NCBI RefSeq assembly: GCF_015207035.1
Contig: NZ_JADEXQ010000007.1
Span: 1-64,000 of the forward strand
Source: Romeriopsis navalis LEGE 11480
Lineage (GTDB): Bacteria > Cyanobacteriota > Cyanobacteriia > Leptolyngbyales > Leptolyngbyaceae
Direction: 5' to 3'
DNA length: 64,000 bases
The translations under genes and the position numbers were made by a program. Every line of letters begins with the position of its first letter. The first letter of the stretch is position 1. Of the stretch, positions 47,853 through 56,993 are shown piece after piece. A model generated the notes under the pieces. It saw only the letters and a list, made by a program, of their open reading frames with translations, was not told where the DNA came from and searched no databases.

Positions 47853-48369
47853 AAAAACTGGCAGGAACTCCAGCGCACATCTTCGACATCATTAATTACA
47901 TCCGGGTATGAGTTGTTGGTAAACAATGACCGTCAGGAATTGTGTGATGCAATTACCCTTTGGGGTTGTTGACCTAAAAGACTCATAACCGCACAGACTA
48001 ATAGTCTCTAGGGTTGTAAGACCTGTGGGGTAAAACCCCTCGCTCAACCTGTAGATAGTTTGTCGGAAGGGAACAATTTGGAAAATTCGTATTTATACGG
48101 ATAAACCACGGGCCACTTCTGTGCATGGAGGAAAAATACGTAGTTATACGGAGTGACTTTCTCCGGGCATCTACCTATTTGGGCGTTTGTGACCCGGAAA
48201 TATTCGTTGCGATTACTGACTTATGTGGAATTTTTCTGGATCGGTTTTTCTGGATTGCACTGATTGCCTTAGATCGGCTGGGGCAAAATCAGTGGATTGT
48301 ATGGAGAGTCTGTAGTGATGAATTCTCGGTGTCTTACTATGGGGAAGCACTTTTCCGATCGAGCACTGT
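47853..48369. other. Divergent intergenic kinase / rlmN, 517 bp
   Basis: There is no gene here. It contains a 22-bp direct repeat pair: one copy at 48081-48101, the other at 48131-48152 (GAAAA-TACGTAGTTATACGGA, with small changes), exactly 50 bp apart. This spacing puts both on the same face of DNA, as for a dimer- or tetramer-type regulator. A small GGGG-TAAAA-CCCC hairpin lies near 48027. Confidence 0.55.
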
Positions 48370-49476
48370 ATGGAATCGCCTGATTTAGCTCCATTGCCGC
48401 CTACCACTGACGCGCTAACAGTCGCGGATCAAGTTGTGGATCAAGCCGCACATCAGTTTTTGGTGGGGGCTTCGGTCCAAGAGTTAACAGACTGGATCCA
48501 AGCGCAGGGGCAGCCGGCTTATCGGGGGAAGCAGCTGCATCAATGGATTTATCAGCGAGGTGTGCGAGCCCTCACCGACATTACGGTATTTCCAAAATCC
48601 TGGCGGGAGACGATGCAGGACTATTCTGTCGGACGATCGGAAATTGCCTATCGGGCCGCAGCACCGGATGGCACAGTAAAGTTTTTGCTCAAGGTTGCTA
48701 GGGGCGACATTATTGAAACTGTTGGGATCCCCACTGATAATCGCTTGACGGTTTGTGTCTCGTCGCAAGTTGGTTGTCCGATGGGTTGTGATTTTTGTGC
48801 GACCGGGAAAGGTGGGTTTAAGCGCAACCTCGAACGCCATGAAATTGTCGATCAAGTGCTCACGGTGCAGGAAGACTTTGGGCGGCGGGTCAGCAATATT
48901 GTCTTTATGGGTATGGGTGAGCCGCTGCTAAATATTGAAAATGTCCTCGGAGCGCTGCGATCGTTCAATGAAGATCTCGGCATTGGCAAGCGCATGATGA
49001 CGATCTCGACCGTCGGTATTCCGGGCAAAATTCGGCGACTGGCGGCGCAACAGTTGCAGTCAACGCTGGCGGTGAGTTTACATGCTTCGAATCAGCAAAT
49101 TCGCGAAGATATGATCCCGAGCGCGCGGCAATATCCAATTACTGAACTGTTGGATGAATGTCGTGAATATGTGCGAATTACAGGCCGTCGCATCACATTT
49201 GAATATATTGTGCTCCACGGCACAAATGATCTACCCGAGCATGCGGAGCAATTAGCCAAACATCTGCGGGGATTTCAGAGCCATGTGAACTTGATCCCCT
49301 ACAACCCGATTTCCGAAGTTGACTATCAGCGCCCCTCCGATCGACAGTTGCAGCAGTTTATCAATATTCTCAAGTCGCGCCATATTGCGGTGAGCGTGCG
49401 GCGATCGCGGGGATTAGAAGCGGATGCGGCCTGTGGTCAACTTAGGGCGAGTCAGGCGTTGACCACAGCTTCCTAA
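48370..49476 (+). CDS. rlmN: 23S rRNA (adenine-2503-C2)-methyltransferase
   Basis: A 368-residue radical-SAM enzyme that methylates A2503 of 23S rRNA and A37 of some tRNAs. The iron-sulfur motif [11 protein letters not shown] (CxxxCxxC) is complete. The [10 protein letters not shown] strand and the C-terminal catalytic Cys in DAACGQL are present. Length is normal. It is closed by a strong terminator. Confidence 0.97.
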   Translation: MESPDLAPLPPTTDALTVADQVVDQAAHQFLVGASVQELTDWIQAQGQPAYRGKQLHQWIYQRGVRALTDITVFPKSWRETMQDYSVGRSEIAYRAAAPDGTVKFLLKVARGDIIETVGIPTDNRLTVCVSSQVGCPMGCDFCATGKGGFKRNLERHEIVDQVLTVQEDFGRRVSNIVFMGMGEPLLNIENVLGALRSFNEDLGIGKRMMTISTVGIPGKIRRLAAQQLQSTLAVSLHASNQQIREDMIPSARQYPITELLDECREYVRITGRRITFEYIVLHGTNDLPEHAEQLAKHLRGFQSHVNLIPYNPISEVDYQRPSDRQLQQFINILKSRHIAVSVRRSRGLEADAACGQLRASQALTTAS

Positions 49477-49481
49477 AGGAA

Positions 49482-49505
49482 TCGCGCCTTAAGGCGCGAC
49501 TTTTT
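49482..49505 (+). terminator. Terminator after rlmN
   Basis: TCGCGCCTT (49482-49490) is followed directly by AAGGCGCGA (49491-49499), C, and five Ts. It lies 6 bases from the stop codon and also faces the convergent zinc-ribbon gene. Confidence 0.9.
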
Positions 49506-49519
49506 CGGTTGAGATTGAT

Positions 49520-49732
49520 TTAAGCGACTTTCTCGCAAGTGCTGCTGGGGAAATAGGCTTCGACCACATTGGCCGTGAGCGAACAGCTAATTAATAAGTA
49601 ATCGCATTCAGGGCATTGAGTCCGCACGGTGTTTTCATCTTCGATCCAATGGCGTTCGGCCGATCGACTGCCACAGTTGGGGCAGCAAATATTTTGGGCG
49701 CGGATGGGGGAGAGTGTTGTATGGCGTTTCAT
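49520..49732 (-). CDS. Small zinc-ribbon protein
   Basis: A 70-residue protein with two CxxC knuckles, CPNCGS near residue 17 and CPECDY near 40, which together bind one zinc. A basic N-terminus and a short hydrophobic end follow. Similar small cyanobacterial proteins have been labelled PriA-like in databases from the shared zinc ribbon; that label is not justified by length. A possible NtcA site lies 114 bases upstream. Confidence 0.8.
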   Translation of the reverse strand: MKRHTTLSPIRAQNICCPNCGSRSAERHWIEDENTVRTQCPECDYLLISCSLTANVVEAYFPSSTCEKVA

Positions 49733-50176
49733 AAAAGTGTTTTGCTCGATAACGGTGTTTAAAAACGGGTGGCAGTCAATAAAGCCAACTTAACAAGGAA
49801 TCACTGCTGGCGCAGGGGTGACAATCGCTAGATAGATACTGTTTTGTAAATTTGGATACAAAATATGAGTATTGCGCATTGGCGATCCCGAAGGAAATCT
49901 ATAGGCAATTATCGCGGCTTGTTTCCGTGAGTCTACTGATATTTTAGGGTTTCTTCACCTTTGATTCGAGCGGGGATCGGATCAAAGGCTTTTGTTACGA
50001 AAAAATAATTTTGCGGAACCACTGATCTTTTTAGTGATTTTTAGCACATTAAAAATTCTGAATAAACGTGTTTTTACGCAGAAATTGCGTTGGAATTTGG
50101 TCGATCGTATCAACATCGAATTGTTGAATCCGAAGTTGCTCAGGCGTTTCTGCATTGATCTTCTAAGGTCGAGCGG
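49733..50176. other. Intergenic, 444 bp, no gene seen
   Basis: An A/T-rich stretch between the zinc-ribbon gene and the DUF4230 gene end. A frame at 49992-50180 has no ribosome site and a composition like that of random A/T-rich DNA. The NtcA-like site is listed separately. Confidence 0.45.
49846..49859. promoter_or_regulatory. NtcA-like palindrome
   Basis: GTA-N8-TAC within the longer symmetric TTTGTA-AATTTGGA-TACAAA. It matches the core consensus of the nitrogen regulator NtcA and has extended arms. No convincing -10 box stands at the right distance on either side, so function is doubtful. Confidence 0.3.
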
Positions 50177-51064
50177 CTAAGTCGATGGCGGTAGCACTGG
50201 GACTTGTAGCGTCGGTGATGGGGCCGTGGGTGATGGTGTTAGCCGCGGACGACTCGGCGCTAGCGGACTCGGTGCAATTTGTGTGGCGGTTGGACTCGCG
50301 GGGGGCGCAGAATTGCCGGCGGTGGGATTGGGCGTGGCAACTTGGCAAGCAGCGGGAGGGGTGAGCTGAACGGTCACGGTTTTGGCGGTTGGTACCTTGA
50401 CCAGTTGGGAGACAACGAGTTTGGCCCGATCGTTCGCTTTTTGCAGAATGCCTTCCCGGCAGGCGGCATCAACGATGCGTTCCAGAGCTTTTTTCTGGGC
50501 GAGGGTTTGTAGTGTGGGCGCGGCATCGGGGCCCAGACCGAGAAATCCTCGGTTGTAGTCATACACATTGGAGCGACTGACATCAATTTTGCTGTCTAGG
50601 AGCTGGGGGGCAGGCAGTTGAATGTTGAGTTGATCGCCCTGAACCTGGATGTTAGCCGGTTTGATCTGGCTGAGATCGACGCCTGCCCGCACCTGACCGT
50701 AGGCGACGTAGAGTAACTTAGTTGTACCGAGGACAAACCCACCTAGGTTCGCGTCTTGCTTGGTTGGGACGATCGCTTCCATGGTGAAGATGGCGGTTGT
50801 GAGTTCGCTGGCGTCTTGGACTTGTTTGACGACGACCGATCGCACATCTACCTGGGGGGTGGAATTGCCTTGTTTAAACCAACCGAGGAGATTGCTAAAA
50901 AACTGATCGCCGGTTTTCCAAACCCCGAGAAAAATGATGCCACCAAGCATCATTGAGCCGCCCATGCTAATCAGTCCCAAGCCCCGCACAATTGTCGCCA
51001 CCGTTGACGGCGATCGTCGGGAAACATCAGCAGCAATTGGTTTTTGGGAAATTTCAGAACGCAT
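50177..51064 (-). CDS. DUF4230 membrane-anchored protein
   Basis: A 295-residue protein with one membrane helix (about residues 32-53). A DUF4230-type domain follows (about 70-245; recalled family): ASELTTAIFTMEAIVP, YGQVRAGVDLSQIKPANI, IQLPAPQLLDSKIDVSRS. The end is a Pro/Ser/Thr-rich disordered tail of about 50 residues. The bulk lies outside the cytosol. Function is unknown. The ATG at 51062-51064 puts basic residues before the helix as expected. Confidence 0.85.
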   Translation of the reverse strand: MRSEISQKPIAADVSRRSPSTVATIVRGLGLISMGGSMMLGGIIFLGVWKTGDQFFSNLLGWFKQGNSTPQVDVRSVVVKQVQDASELTTAIFTMEAIVPTKQDANLGGFVLGTTKLLYVAYGQVRAGVDLSQIKPANIQVQGDQLNIQLPAPQLLDSKIDVSRSNVYDYNRGFLGLGPDAAPTLQTLAQKKALERIVDAACREGILQKANDRAKLVVSQLVKVPTAKTVTVQLTPPAACQVATPNPTAGNSAPPASPTATQIAPSPLAPSRPRLTPSPTAPSPTLQVPVLPPST

Positions 51065-51583
51065 GGGTGTGAAGGAAAACAGGGTGTGCGAGGTCGGACT
51101 GCTGACGGCATTGGCAACGTGATCAGGATTGTGCTGCAGTTAAGGACGAGATTTAATTTATGCAGCTCAGGCCAATTCTAGCGGGTGAAGTTGTCCCTGG
51201 TATGTTTTTCTCGATGAAGTTTGTGTCGATTTGAAGGGTGATTTTGGGCGCATGATCAAATCTAACAATAGTTCATTTGAACTTGTTTTGCCAAGATCCT
51301 CTGATTGAAGTGCGACCAATTTCTCGATATGGGGCAGATTTTTTCCAGTTTCCCTAGTCAGGAAGTGAAATCCTAAGGCACAATGTTTGATGCGAAATGA
51401 CAATTTTATTCGCCATACTGGTCGGTCTGAATTGACTGATTTTCGTTAAATCAGCTTTATCTGAGAAGCTTGCCTGTCGGGAGGGTGAGCGTTGCCGGTG
51501 GGCTGCTGGTGCTTCTGCCCGGTTTGATTGATTGTCCCGATCTGTTGATTATTCATAAATATCTATTCCCCCAGAAGATTCCC
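51065..51583. other. Divergent intergenic, 519 bp, no firm gene
   Basis: It holds the promoters of the DUF4230 and clpS-type genes. A 24-codon frame at 51160-51234 follows AGGACGAG but is too short and unsupported to call. A GTTCATTTGAAC palindrome lies near 51271. Confidence 0.45.
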
Positions 51584-51985
51584 ATGACTTTGATCCAGCG
51601 CGTGGAAAGAGCCAACGACTCCGATTGGGCAATGCGTCCAATGGCGATCCTGATGCCTGATGTTGCTGGGGCTGATGTCGTACAGTCAGTGCCCGTGCGA
51701 TCGGCTGTAGATGCTCCAGAGAAAGCGGCGAAGAAAACTTGGCAGCCTTATCCGAATTTTAAGGTGATCGTGCTCGATGATGATTTCAATACGTTTGAGC
51801 ATGTATCGACTTGCCTGCTCAAATACATTCCGCATTTGAATGCCGATCGGGCTTGGGCTTTAACCAATCAAGTACATCATGATGGCCAAGCGATTGTCTG
51901 GATTGGTCCCCAAGAGCAAGCAGAGCTATACCATATGCAGCTGGGATGGGAGGGGTTAACGATGGCTCCATTAGAGGCGGCATAA
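51584..51985 (+). CDS. clpS: ClpS-family Clp protease adaptor
   Basis: A 133-residue protein. The C-terminal 80 residues are a ClpS domain: KVIVLDDDFNTFEHVSTCLLKYIP, then the helix AWALTNQVHHDGQAIVWIG and QEQAELYHMQLGWEGL. ClpS binds N-degron substrates and hands them to ClpAP/ClpCP. Compared with the standard adaptor (HNDDxxT), the binding strand has LDDDFNTF, and the segment ending NQVHHDG keeps the His pair. An N-terminal 50 residues extends the domain. Several starts are possible; ATG 51584 is chosen although its ribosome site is weak. It is probably the second, divergent ClpS type of cyanobacteria. Confidence 0.88.
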   Translation: MTLIQRVERANDSDWAMRPMAILMPDVAGADVVQSVPVRSAVDAPEKAAKKTWQPYPNFKVIVLDDDFNTFEHVSTCLLKYIPHLNADRAWALTNQVHHDGQAIVWIGPQEQAELYHMQLGWEGLTMAPLEAA

Positions 51986-52422
51986 AGTGCGGCATAAAAG
52001 TTTAGAGGCGGCGTGAAGTTTGATCGATATTGTTTGGGGTTAATCCCGATTGGGGGCATGCTGAGTATGGTGCTCAACTTGGTGCGGTGCATGTGCTGCG
52101 ATTGGTCGAAATCGTTGTGAATTAACTGATTGTCTGGGGTATCGCCGAATTTCAGCAGCATTGTCGCGGAATCTCGCAATTCGTTTTTTTGTTGTGCAGA
52201 GAAGCTGGAACTGTTCAGAAAAACCAAGGAATTGGCTGGCTCTAGAGTATTCCGATTTAGAATCCTCGATAGGTGCGATCGTTGCATGTGAAGACGCTAA
52301 TCGTCTGGATGTTCGTATTTGGTGCGTTGTCAGTATTTAAGTTCCTGGTTGCTGGTTGTGAATAATTAGCCGCATTCGTTAATTTGCGGCTATTTTTTGA
52401 AGATTATTGGGTAATTTCCTTG
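51986..52422. other. Intergenic, 437 bp, no gene seen
   Basis: It contains short repeats of the clpS 3' end (GCGGCATAAA, TTAGAGGCGGC motifs near 51975-52010), as if the end of the gene was duplicated in part. A minus-strand frame (51877-52287) overlaps clpS and has no family-like content. No terminator was found. Confidence 0.45.
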
Positions 52423-53838
52423 ATGAACAATCAACCTTCGACACGGATGTTGCCACAATCGCTGAGTGACTTGGTTGCTGGCGATGATGTACTGCTAGAA
52501 CCAACGACACAGCTGGATTTGGCGACCTTGGATTTAGCCTGTCTGGGTGGAACGGTGACGATCGATGATTTACATCAATACGTGGCGGCTTTAGAGCAGC
52601 AACACCAGGAATTGCGGCAGGCCAAATCAGTGCAAGTCTGGTTTGAGGCGTTAGCGAAGATGACGCAGCACTTTCAAGCGAGTTTTGATGAGACCAAGAT
52701 TTTCAGCCAGATCTTGCCGGAGTTGGTGCAGGTTTTAGGCGGTGATGGCTGCGAGCTATCCCTCTACAACACAAGTGGCAGCTTAGTTTTGGTGCGTTAT
52801 GAGTATGATGCAAGGCATTCGGCGAGGGTCCAACGGGTTGATTTCCCGCCCGAACCACCGAATGTCTGGAGTGAAATTACCCAATTTTCCGGCCATCATC
52901 CAGACTCTTCATTGGATATGTTTTCGCTGGTGGCACCGATTGCGGACGTGGATGGTTGTCTTGGCGTGCTGCAGTTGAAGCGGCGTGAGCAGGCATTTGG
53001 GTCGGCGGAGCAGCAGTTTATTGTACAGGTGATGGCGCAGTTGTCGATTGGGCTACGGCGGAATCGATTAGCGCAATTGAACCAGACCCAAACGGTTGAG
53101 CTGAAGCACCTGAATCATTTGCAAGATGCGTTTTTAGGCACGGTGTCCTACGAGTTGCGGATTCCCCTGGCAAATATGCGTATGGCGATTCAGATGATTA
53201 CGCTAACGCTCAACCGGCCCGAGGCGGCGGCGATCTTATTACCGTCCGCATCATTGGATAAAGTGCAGCAGTATTTAGCGGTCTTGCACCGAGAGTGCGA
53301 CCGTGAGACGAAGCTGGTGCAGGATTTGTTGGATTTGCAGCAAGTCGATGCGGATATGCTGTCGTTGGTCATGGCGGCGATCGATTTGGCAGATTGGTTA
53401 CCCTATGTCTTAAAGGGCTTTGGCAAGCGCGCGCGCGAACTCGACTTAACGCTGAATTACTCGATCGAGCCCGGTCTTCCGACGTTCATGTCGGATCAAA
53501 TTACGCTATCGCGAATTGTGACGGAGCTGGTGGGTAACGCCTGCAAGTTTACGCCCGTGGGTGGGTCGATCCAGGTGGATGTGTCGCAGCAACAGCAAGC
53601 GGGCCGATCACGGTTAGTGATTGCAGTAGAGAATACGGGCGTGGAAATCCCGATCGAAGAGCAAGGCCGGGTATTTGATCAGTTTTATCGCGTGTCCCAG
53701 ATGGATATTCGGCGCTTGGGCGGCATTGGCTTAGGCTTGGCCCTGGTGAAGCGTTTGGCGCAACGTCTGGGGGGTGATATTCAGTTGGTGAGCCATGATG
53801 GGATGACCCGTTTTTGGGTGGTACTTCCCCTATCGTGA
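52423..53838 (+). CDS. GAF-domain histidine-kinase homologue with Tyr at the phosphoacceptor site
   Basis: A 471-residue soluble protein: coiled N-terminus (about 45-70), GAF domain (80-215), HisKA-like helix pair (225-300) and HATPase domain (350-470). The H box reads TVSYELRIPLANM, with Tyr243 (codon TAC at 53149-53151) in place of the phosphorylated His; one base change from CAC would give His. The ATPase side looks intact: N box ELVGNACKFTP, G1-like VENTGVEIP, G2 GGIGLGLAL. It cannot autophosphorylate in the usual way and may act as a phosphatase, decoy or heterodimer partner. ATG 52423 is chosen over the TTG 39 bases upstream. Confidence 0.88.
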   Translation: MNNQPSTRMLPQSLSDLVAGDDVLLEPTTQLDLATLDLACLGGTVTIDDLHQYVAALEQQHQELRQAKSVQVWFEALAKMTQHFQASFDETKIFSQILPELVQVLGGDGCELSLYNTSGSLVLVRYEYDARHSARVQRVDFPPEPPNVWSEITQFSGHHPDSSLDMFSLVAPIADVDGCLGVLQLKRREQAFGSAEQQFIVQVMAQLSIGLRRNRLAQLNQTQTVELKHLNHLQDAFLGTVSYELRIPLANMRMAIQMITLTLNRPEAAAILLPSASLDKVQQYLAVLHRECDRETKLVQDLLDLQQVDADMLSLVMAAIDLADWLPYVLKGFGKRARELDLTLNYSIEPGLPTFMSDQITLSRIVTELVGNACKFTPVGGSIQVDVSQQQQAGRSRLVIAVENTGVEIPIEEQGRVFDQFYRVSQMDIRRLGGIGLGLALVKRLAQRLGGDIQLVSHDGMTRFWVVLPLS

Positions 53839-53934
53839 CCGCGCTCAAGCCATTGTAGCGGCGATGGCTGACGCGCCTCGAGGCGTTCATCACGGCTAGT
53901 GAGTGGCAATTTTGACGGCAGTGGTCTTGTCTGA

Positions 53935-54255
53935 TTAGTAGGGATTGCAATCGATCGCGCGCAGATCGTTGCATTCAATATGTCGAGCCAAATCAATATC
54001 GCCGAATTGCTGACGGAGTTCTGCCGCAACTTTTGCTGGAATATTGGGAATGGGGTCGTTGGTTTTGTATTGCTTGAAGAGGCTGAGGGCAGTTACGGCT
54101 TCATTGGCCAGCCGTTGCCAGCCTTTACGACGATCGACTGGTTCGCCGTAGACAATTTCAGCTTGCTTGTATTCTTCCACTTGATCGTTGCACAAGTAGA
54201 GGCGCTCTTCAATGGCGGTATTAAGTTCGGTGATGGTTTGTGCTTGACTACTCAT
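53935..54255 (-). CDS. Hypothetical protein, 106 aa
   Basis: A helical, charged protein that I do not recognise. It has a coiled first half (SSQAQTITELNTAIEERLYL) and a Gln/Asp-rich end. It has no signal peptide, membrane helix or Cys motif. Its frame, codon use and an upstream purine-rich stretch support a real gene. It lies convergent to the GAF kinase homologue and in the same direction as the photolyase, 437 bases after that gene ends. Confidence 0.6.
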   Translation of the reverse strand: MSSQAQTITELNTAIEERLYLCNDQVEEYKQAEIVYGEPVDRRKGWQRLANEAVTALSLFKQYKTNDPIPNIPAKVAAELRQQFGDIDLARHIECNDLRAIDCNPY

Positions 54256-54692
54256 AGACTGCAGGAATCAACTGATTCCGAATATGCGATGGGCAATTGA
54301 TCATCGATATCGTCACAGCGCGCCGCATGTGGCGTGGCTTTGTTCTGCATATGACGGTCGGTGATGAGCTAGCTCACCTGAGAGATAGCCGGAGCGGATG
54401 ACCGATCTAGTCGCCCGATGTTCTGCGGCGCTGGATAGACGATCGGTTTTGGTAGCGTGACAGCAACAATTATACTGAGCGAGCAAAATTACGGTGCCTT
54501 TACACCGACCATAGCATGGTCGTCAACTGATTGGCGTGTGGGTTACATGATATTGCGTCTCATATATGCCTCATATCAGCATTATGTGCAGAACTCAGCC
54601 AGTTCCAGGCTGCAATGACGGGACCGGCAGGGCATGATGCTCTCTGAGCCTTCCTGATTGTCGGATGTGCAATGGTGTGGAAGTCAGTTTGA
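54256..54692. other. Intergenic, 437 bp, no gene seen
   Basis: It lies between the end of the photolyase gene and the 106-aa gene. Several short palindromes occur (AGCTAGCT near 54368, CATAGCATGGTC near 54511) but no terminator with a T run. There is no frame with a ribosome site. Confidence 0.45.
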
Positions 54693-56153
54693 TCAACTCA
54701 GCGATGCGGATATGTCGGTGAGTTTGGCTTTTTGGGCGGCATAGCGGGCTTTGAATTCGCGTTGCTGGACGCTGTGATCGACGATTGGTTTGGGGTATCC
54801 GGCCCGAGCTAGATCGGATGCGTCGATGACACCACTGATGAGTTGGGCCGTTTCGACAGCACGTAGTTCGGGTATCCAATGACGAATATATTCAGCGTCG
54901 GCATCGAACTTTTTGGCTTGGCTCGCGGGGTTGAAAATTCGCAGTGGTTTGGGATCCATGCCGCTGGAGGCGCTCCATTGCCAGCCGCCGTTATTCGCTG
55001 ACAGGTCACCATCGACCAGATGTTGCATAAAATATTTTTCACCTAAGCGCCAGTCGAGGATTAGGTCTTTGGTGAGGAAGCTGGCCACAATCATGCGGCA
55101 GCGGTTGTGCATCCAGCCGGTTTCGTTGAGTTGCCGCATGGCGGCGTCAATGATTGGGTAGCCGGTGTGGCCTGCGCACCAAGCTTGGAAATGCGAGTCG
55201 TTATCTTCCCAGGGAAAGTTTTTGAAATGCTCGCGGTAGGGGCCATCGGCGAGTTCGGGGAAATGGAACATGACATGTTGGTAGAATTCGCGCCAAGCAA
55301 GTTCTTGCTGCCATGTGCGAATTCCGGTGTGGGCTTCATCGCTGCGGGCTTGAGTGCGGGCAGCGATCGTGGCTTGCCAGATTGTGCGGATGCCGATCGT
55401 GCCAAACTTCAGGGCCGGACTGAGGGTGGAGGTGCCGGGTTGGGCGGGGAAATTACGGGCGTCGTCGTAGGCTTCGATGTGTTTGGCCGCAAAGTATTCC
55501 AGTGTCCTCTGGGCGGCGGTTTCGCCGGGTTCCAGGATTTGGCCGTTGTCCCAACTGAAGCCGAGGTCTTGGAGTGCAGGAATGGCGATCGCGCCGTTTT
55601 TCTGTACGATTTCCTGTTGCTTATCGCTGAGTCCTTCGAGGCCCTGGAGTGCTGGATATGGATCGGCTTTATCCTTTGTTGCCCAGTTTTTCCAGAAGGG
55701 GCCGTAGACGGTGTAGGGGGCGCTTTTGGCTTTCGATACGATGTCGTAGGGGGTATGGAGCAGTTGGTCCCATTCGGTATGGGCGGCGATGCCAATTTCC
55801 TGTAGCGCTTTGATCATGGCATCGTCGCGCGTTTGGGCATAGGGTTCGACATCCCAATTCCAGAAGACGGCTTTGGCATCTAAGGCTTGAGCCAGACGCG
55901 GCAGTGCAGTGATCGGATTATCTTGCAGAAAAATTAAGTCACTGCCAGCGGCTTGGTAGCTGGCTTTGAGGGCTTTGAGGCTGCCGAGTAGATAATCGAC
56001 CCGGACGGCGGCGATGTCTTCTGCCTGGAGAATTGCTGGATCGAAGCAGAAAATACCGACGACTTTGGCCGATCGTTGGCGGGCCATGGCGAGGCCGATG
56101 TTGTCGCTGAGGCGCAGGTCGCGACGGTGCCAGAAAAGAATTAAATCAGCCAT
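54693..56153 (-). CDS. phrA: Deoxyribodipyrimidine photolyase (8-HDF class)
   Basis: A 486-residue DNA photolyase that repairs cyclobutane pyrimidine dimers with blue light. The N-terminal antenna domain starts LILFWHRRDLRLSDNIGL. The FAD domain has GTSTLSPALKFGTI, TWQQELAWREFYQHVM, and the block NETGWMHNRCRMIVASFL, then GDLSANNGGWQWSASSG, which lines the flavin and has the Asn facing N5 of FAD. The electron-transfer Trp residues are kept. The sequence is close in pattern to the Synechococcus (Anacystis) enzyme, which uses 8-hydroxydeazaflavin; antenna choice is inferred. It is third behind folK and nudix, 206 bases apart. Confidence 0.95.
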   Translation of the reverse strand: MADLILFWHRRDLRLSDNIGLAMARQRSAKVVGIFCFDPAILQAEDIAAVRVDYLLGSLKALKASYQAAGSDLIFLQDNPITALPRLAQALDAKAVFWNWDVEPYAQTRDDAMIKALQEIGIAAHTEWDQLLHTPYDIVSKAKSAPYTVYGPFWKNWATKDKADPYPALQGLEGLSDKQQEIVQKNGAIAIPALQDLGFSWDNGQILEPGETAAQRTLEYFAAKHIEAYDDARNFPAQPGTSTLSPALKFGTIGIRTIWQATIAARTQARSDEAHTGIRTWQQELAWREFYQHVMFHFPELADGPYREHFKNFPWEDNDSHFQAWCAGHTGYPIIDAAMRQLNETGWMHNRCRMIVASFLTKDLILDWRLGEKYFMQHLVDGDLSANNGGWQWSASSGMDPKPLRIFNPASQAKKFDADAEYIRHWIPELRAVETAQLISGVIDASDLARAGYPKPIVDHSVQQREFKARYAAQKAKLTDISASLS

Positions 56154-56359
56154 TGTTCGGGTCGATTAGGACAAATGCACGCATTAATTTAGCATGGATA
56201 TTATGGCTAAGTCGGCCCGATTTCGTAATTCTGGACAGGCTGATGCCTTCTAATCAACAAGAATTCAGTCCAGTTAAAAAATCTGTTTCCGGGAGCGCGC
56301 GTTTCGTCACGCACATCGGCTTGCGGCTAACCCATGGGTTATTTGTGGAAATCCGATGC

Positions 56360-56923
56360 CTATAAATATGGCTTTGCCAGCAGAAATGCCGCCATCGACT
56401 TACCATCCGTCATCTCACCATTGAGAATCGCTGTTTCCACTTCATCCGGCGTCATCAGCACCACTTCAATGTCTTCATCCTCATCCTGCGTTGGGGGCAC
56501 TTCTAGCTTGGTCAAATCAGTCGCAAGAAAGGCGTAAATAATTTCGTCAGAATAACCAGGGGCCAAGAAAAATTCTCCGAGTTTGCGCCAGGTTGTGCCA
56601 ACGTAGCCGACTTCTTCTTGGATTTCCCGCTCGATCGTAGATTCGGGACTTTCACCGACTTCGATCGTCCCTGCTGGGAATTCCAACAGTCGTCCTTGAG
56701 CCGCAAAGCGATATTGCCGCACGATCGCCAGTTTGCCATCGTTCGTTAAGGGGACGGCGAGGGCGCCACCAGGATGGCGGATACATTCCCAATCCCCCTC
56801 GGATTGGTTGGGGAGGCGGAGGCGATTGGCTTCAAAGTCAAATTTGCGGCCATGATAAATCAAGTTTTCGCGCAGCTTCTGCGGGGGTTCGGAACCGTAG
56901 GGCATGGTGTTTGACCGGCTCAT
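56360..56923 (-). CDS. NUDIX hydrolase, ADP-ribose pyrophosphatase-like
   Basis: A 187-residue enzyme. The NUDIX box is perfect: G-x5-E-x7-REIQEEVG within PAGTIEVGESPESTIERE. The segments ALAVPLTNDGKLAIVRQYRFA before it and the FFLAPGYSDEIIYAFLA after it are those of ADP-ribose or nucleotide-sugar pyrophosphatases. The long open frame runs back to 57043 into folK, so ATG 56921-56923 is chosen (ATG 56905 also possible). It follows folK with 70 bases between and is probably co-transcribed. Confidence 0.92.
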   Translation of the reverse strand: MSRSNTMPYGSEPPQKLRENLIYHGRKFDFEANRLRLPNQSEGDWECIRHPGGALAVPLTNDGKLAIVRQYRFAAQGRLLEFPAGTIEVGESPESTIEREIQEEVGYVGTTWRKLGEFFLAPGYSDEIIYAFLATDLTKLEVPPTQDEDEDIEVVLMTPDEVETAILNGEMTDGKSMAAFLLAKPYL

Positions 56924-56993
56924 CCAGCTTGGGATGAGGATGATTGAGTGGACAGTTTTGGCATTCGAGCGGCTTGAGGCTAAGCCGCTGCGT

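Noticed and set aside
51160-51234. 24-codon plus-strand frame after AGGACGAG
   Set aside because: Too short, and no evidence of conservation is available; the purine stretch is expected by chance.
51877-52287. 136-codon minus-strand frame overlapping the end of clpS
   Set aside because: It has no ribosome site, overlaps a secure gene on the other strand and shows no family-like pattern.
55107-55805. 232-codon plus-strand frame inside the photolyase gene
   Set aside because: It is antisense to a secure gene; the long frame arises from GC-rich codon bias. Its Gly/Val-rich translation has no domain pattern.
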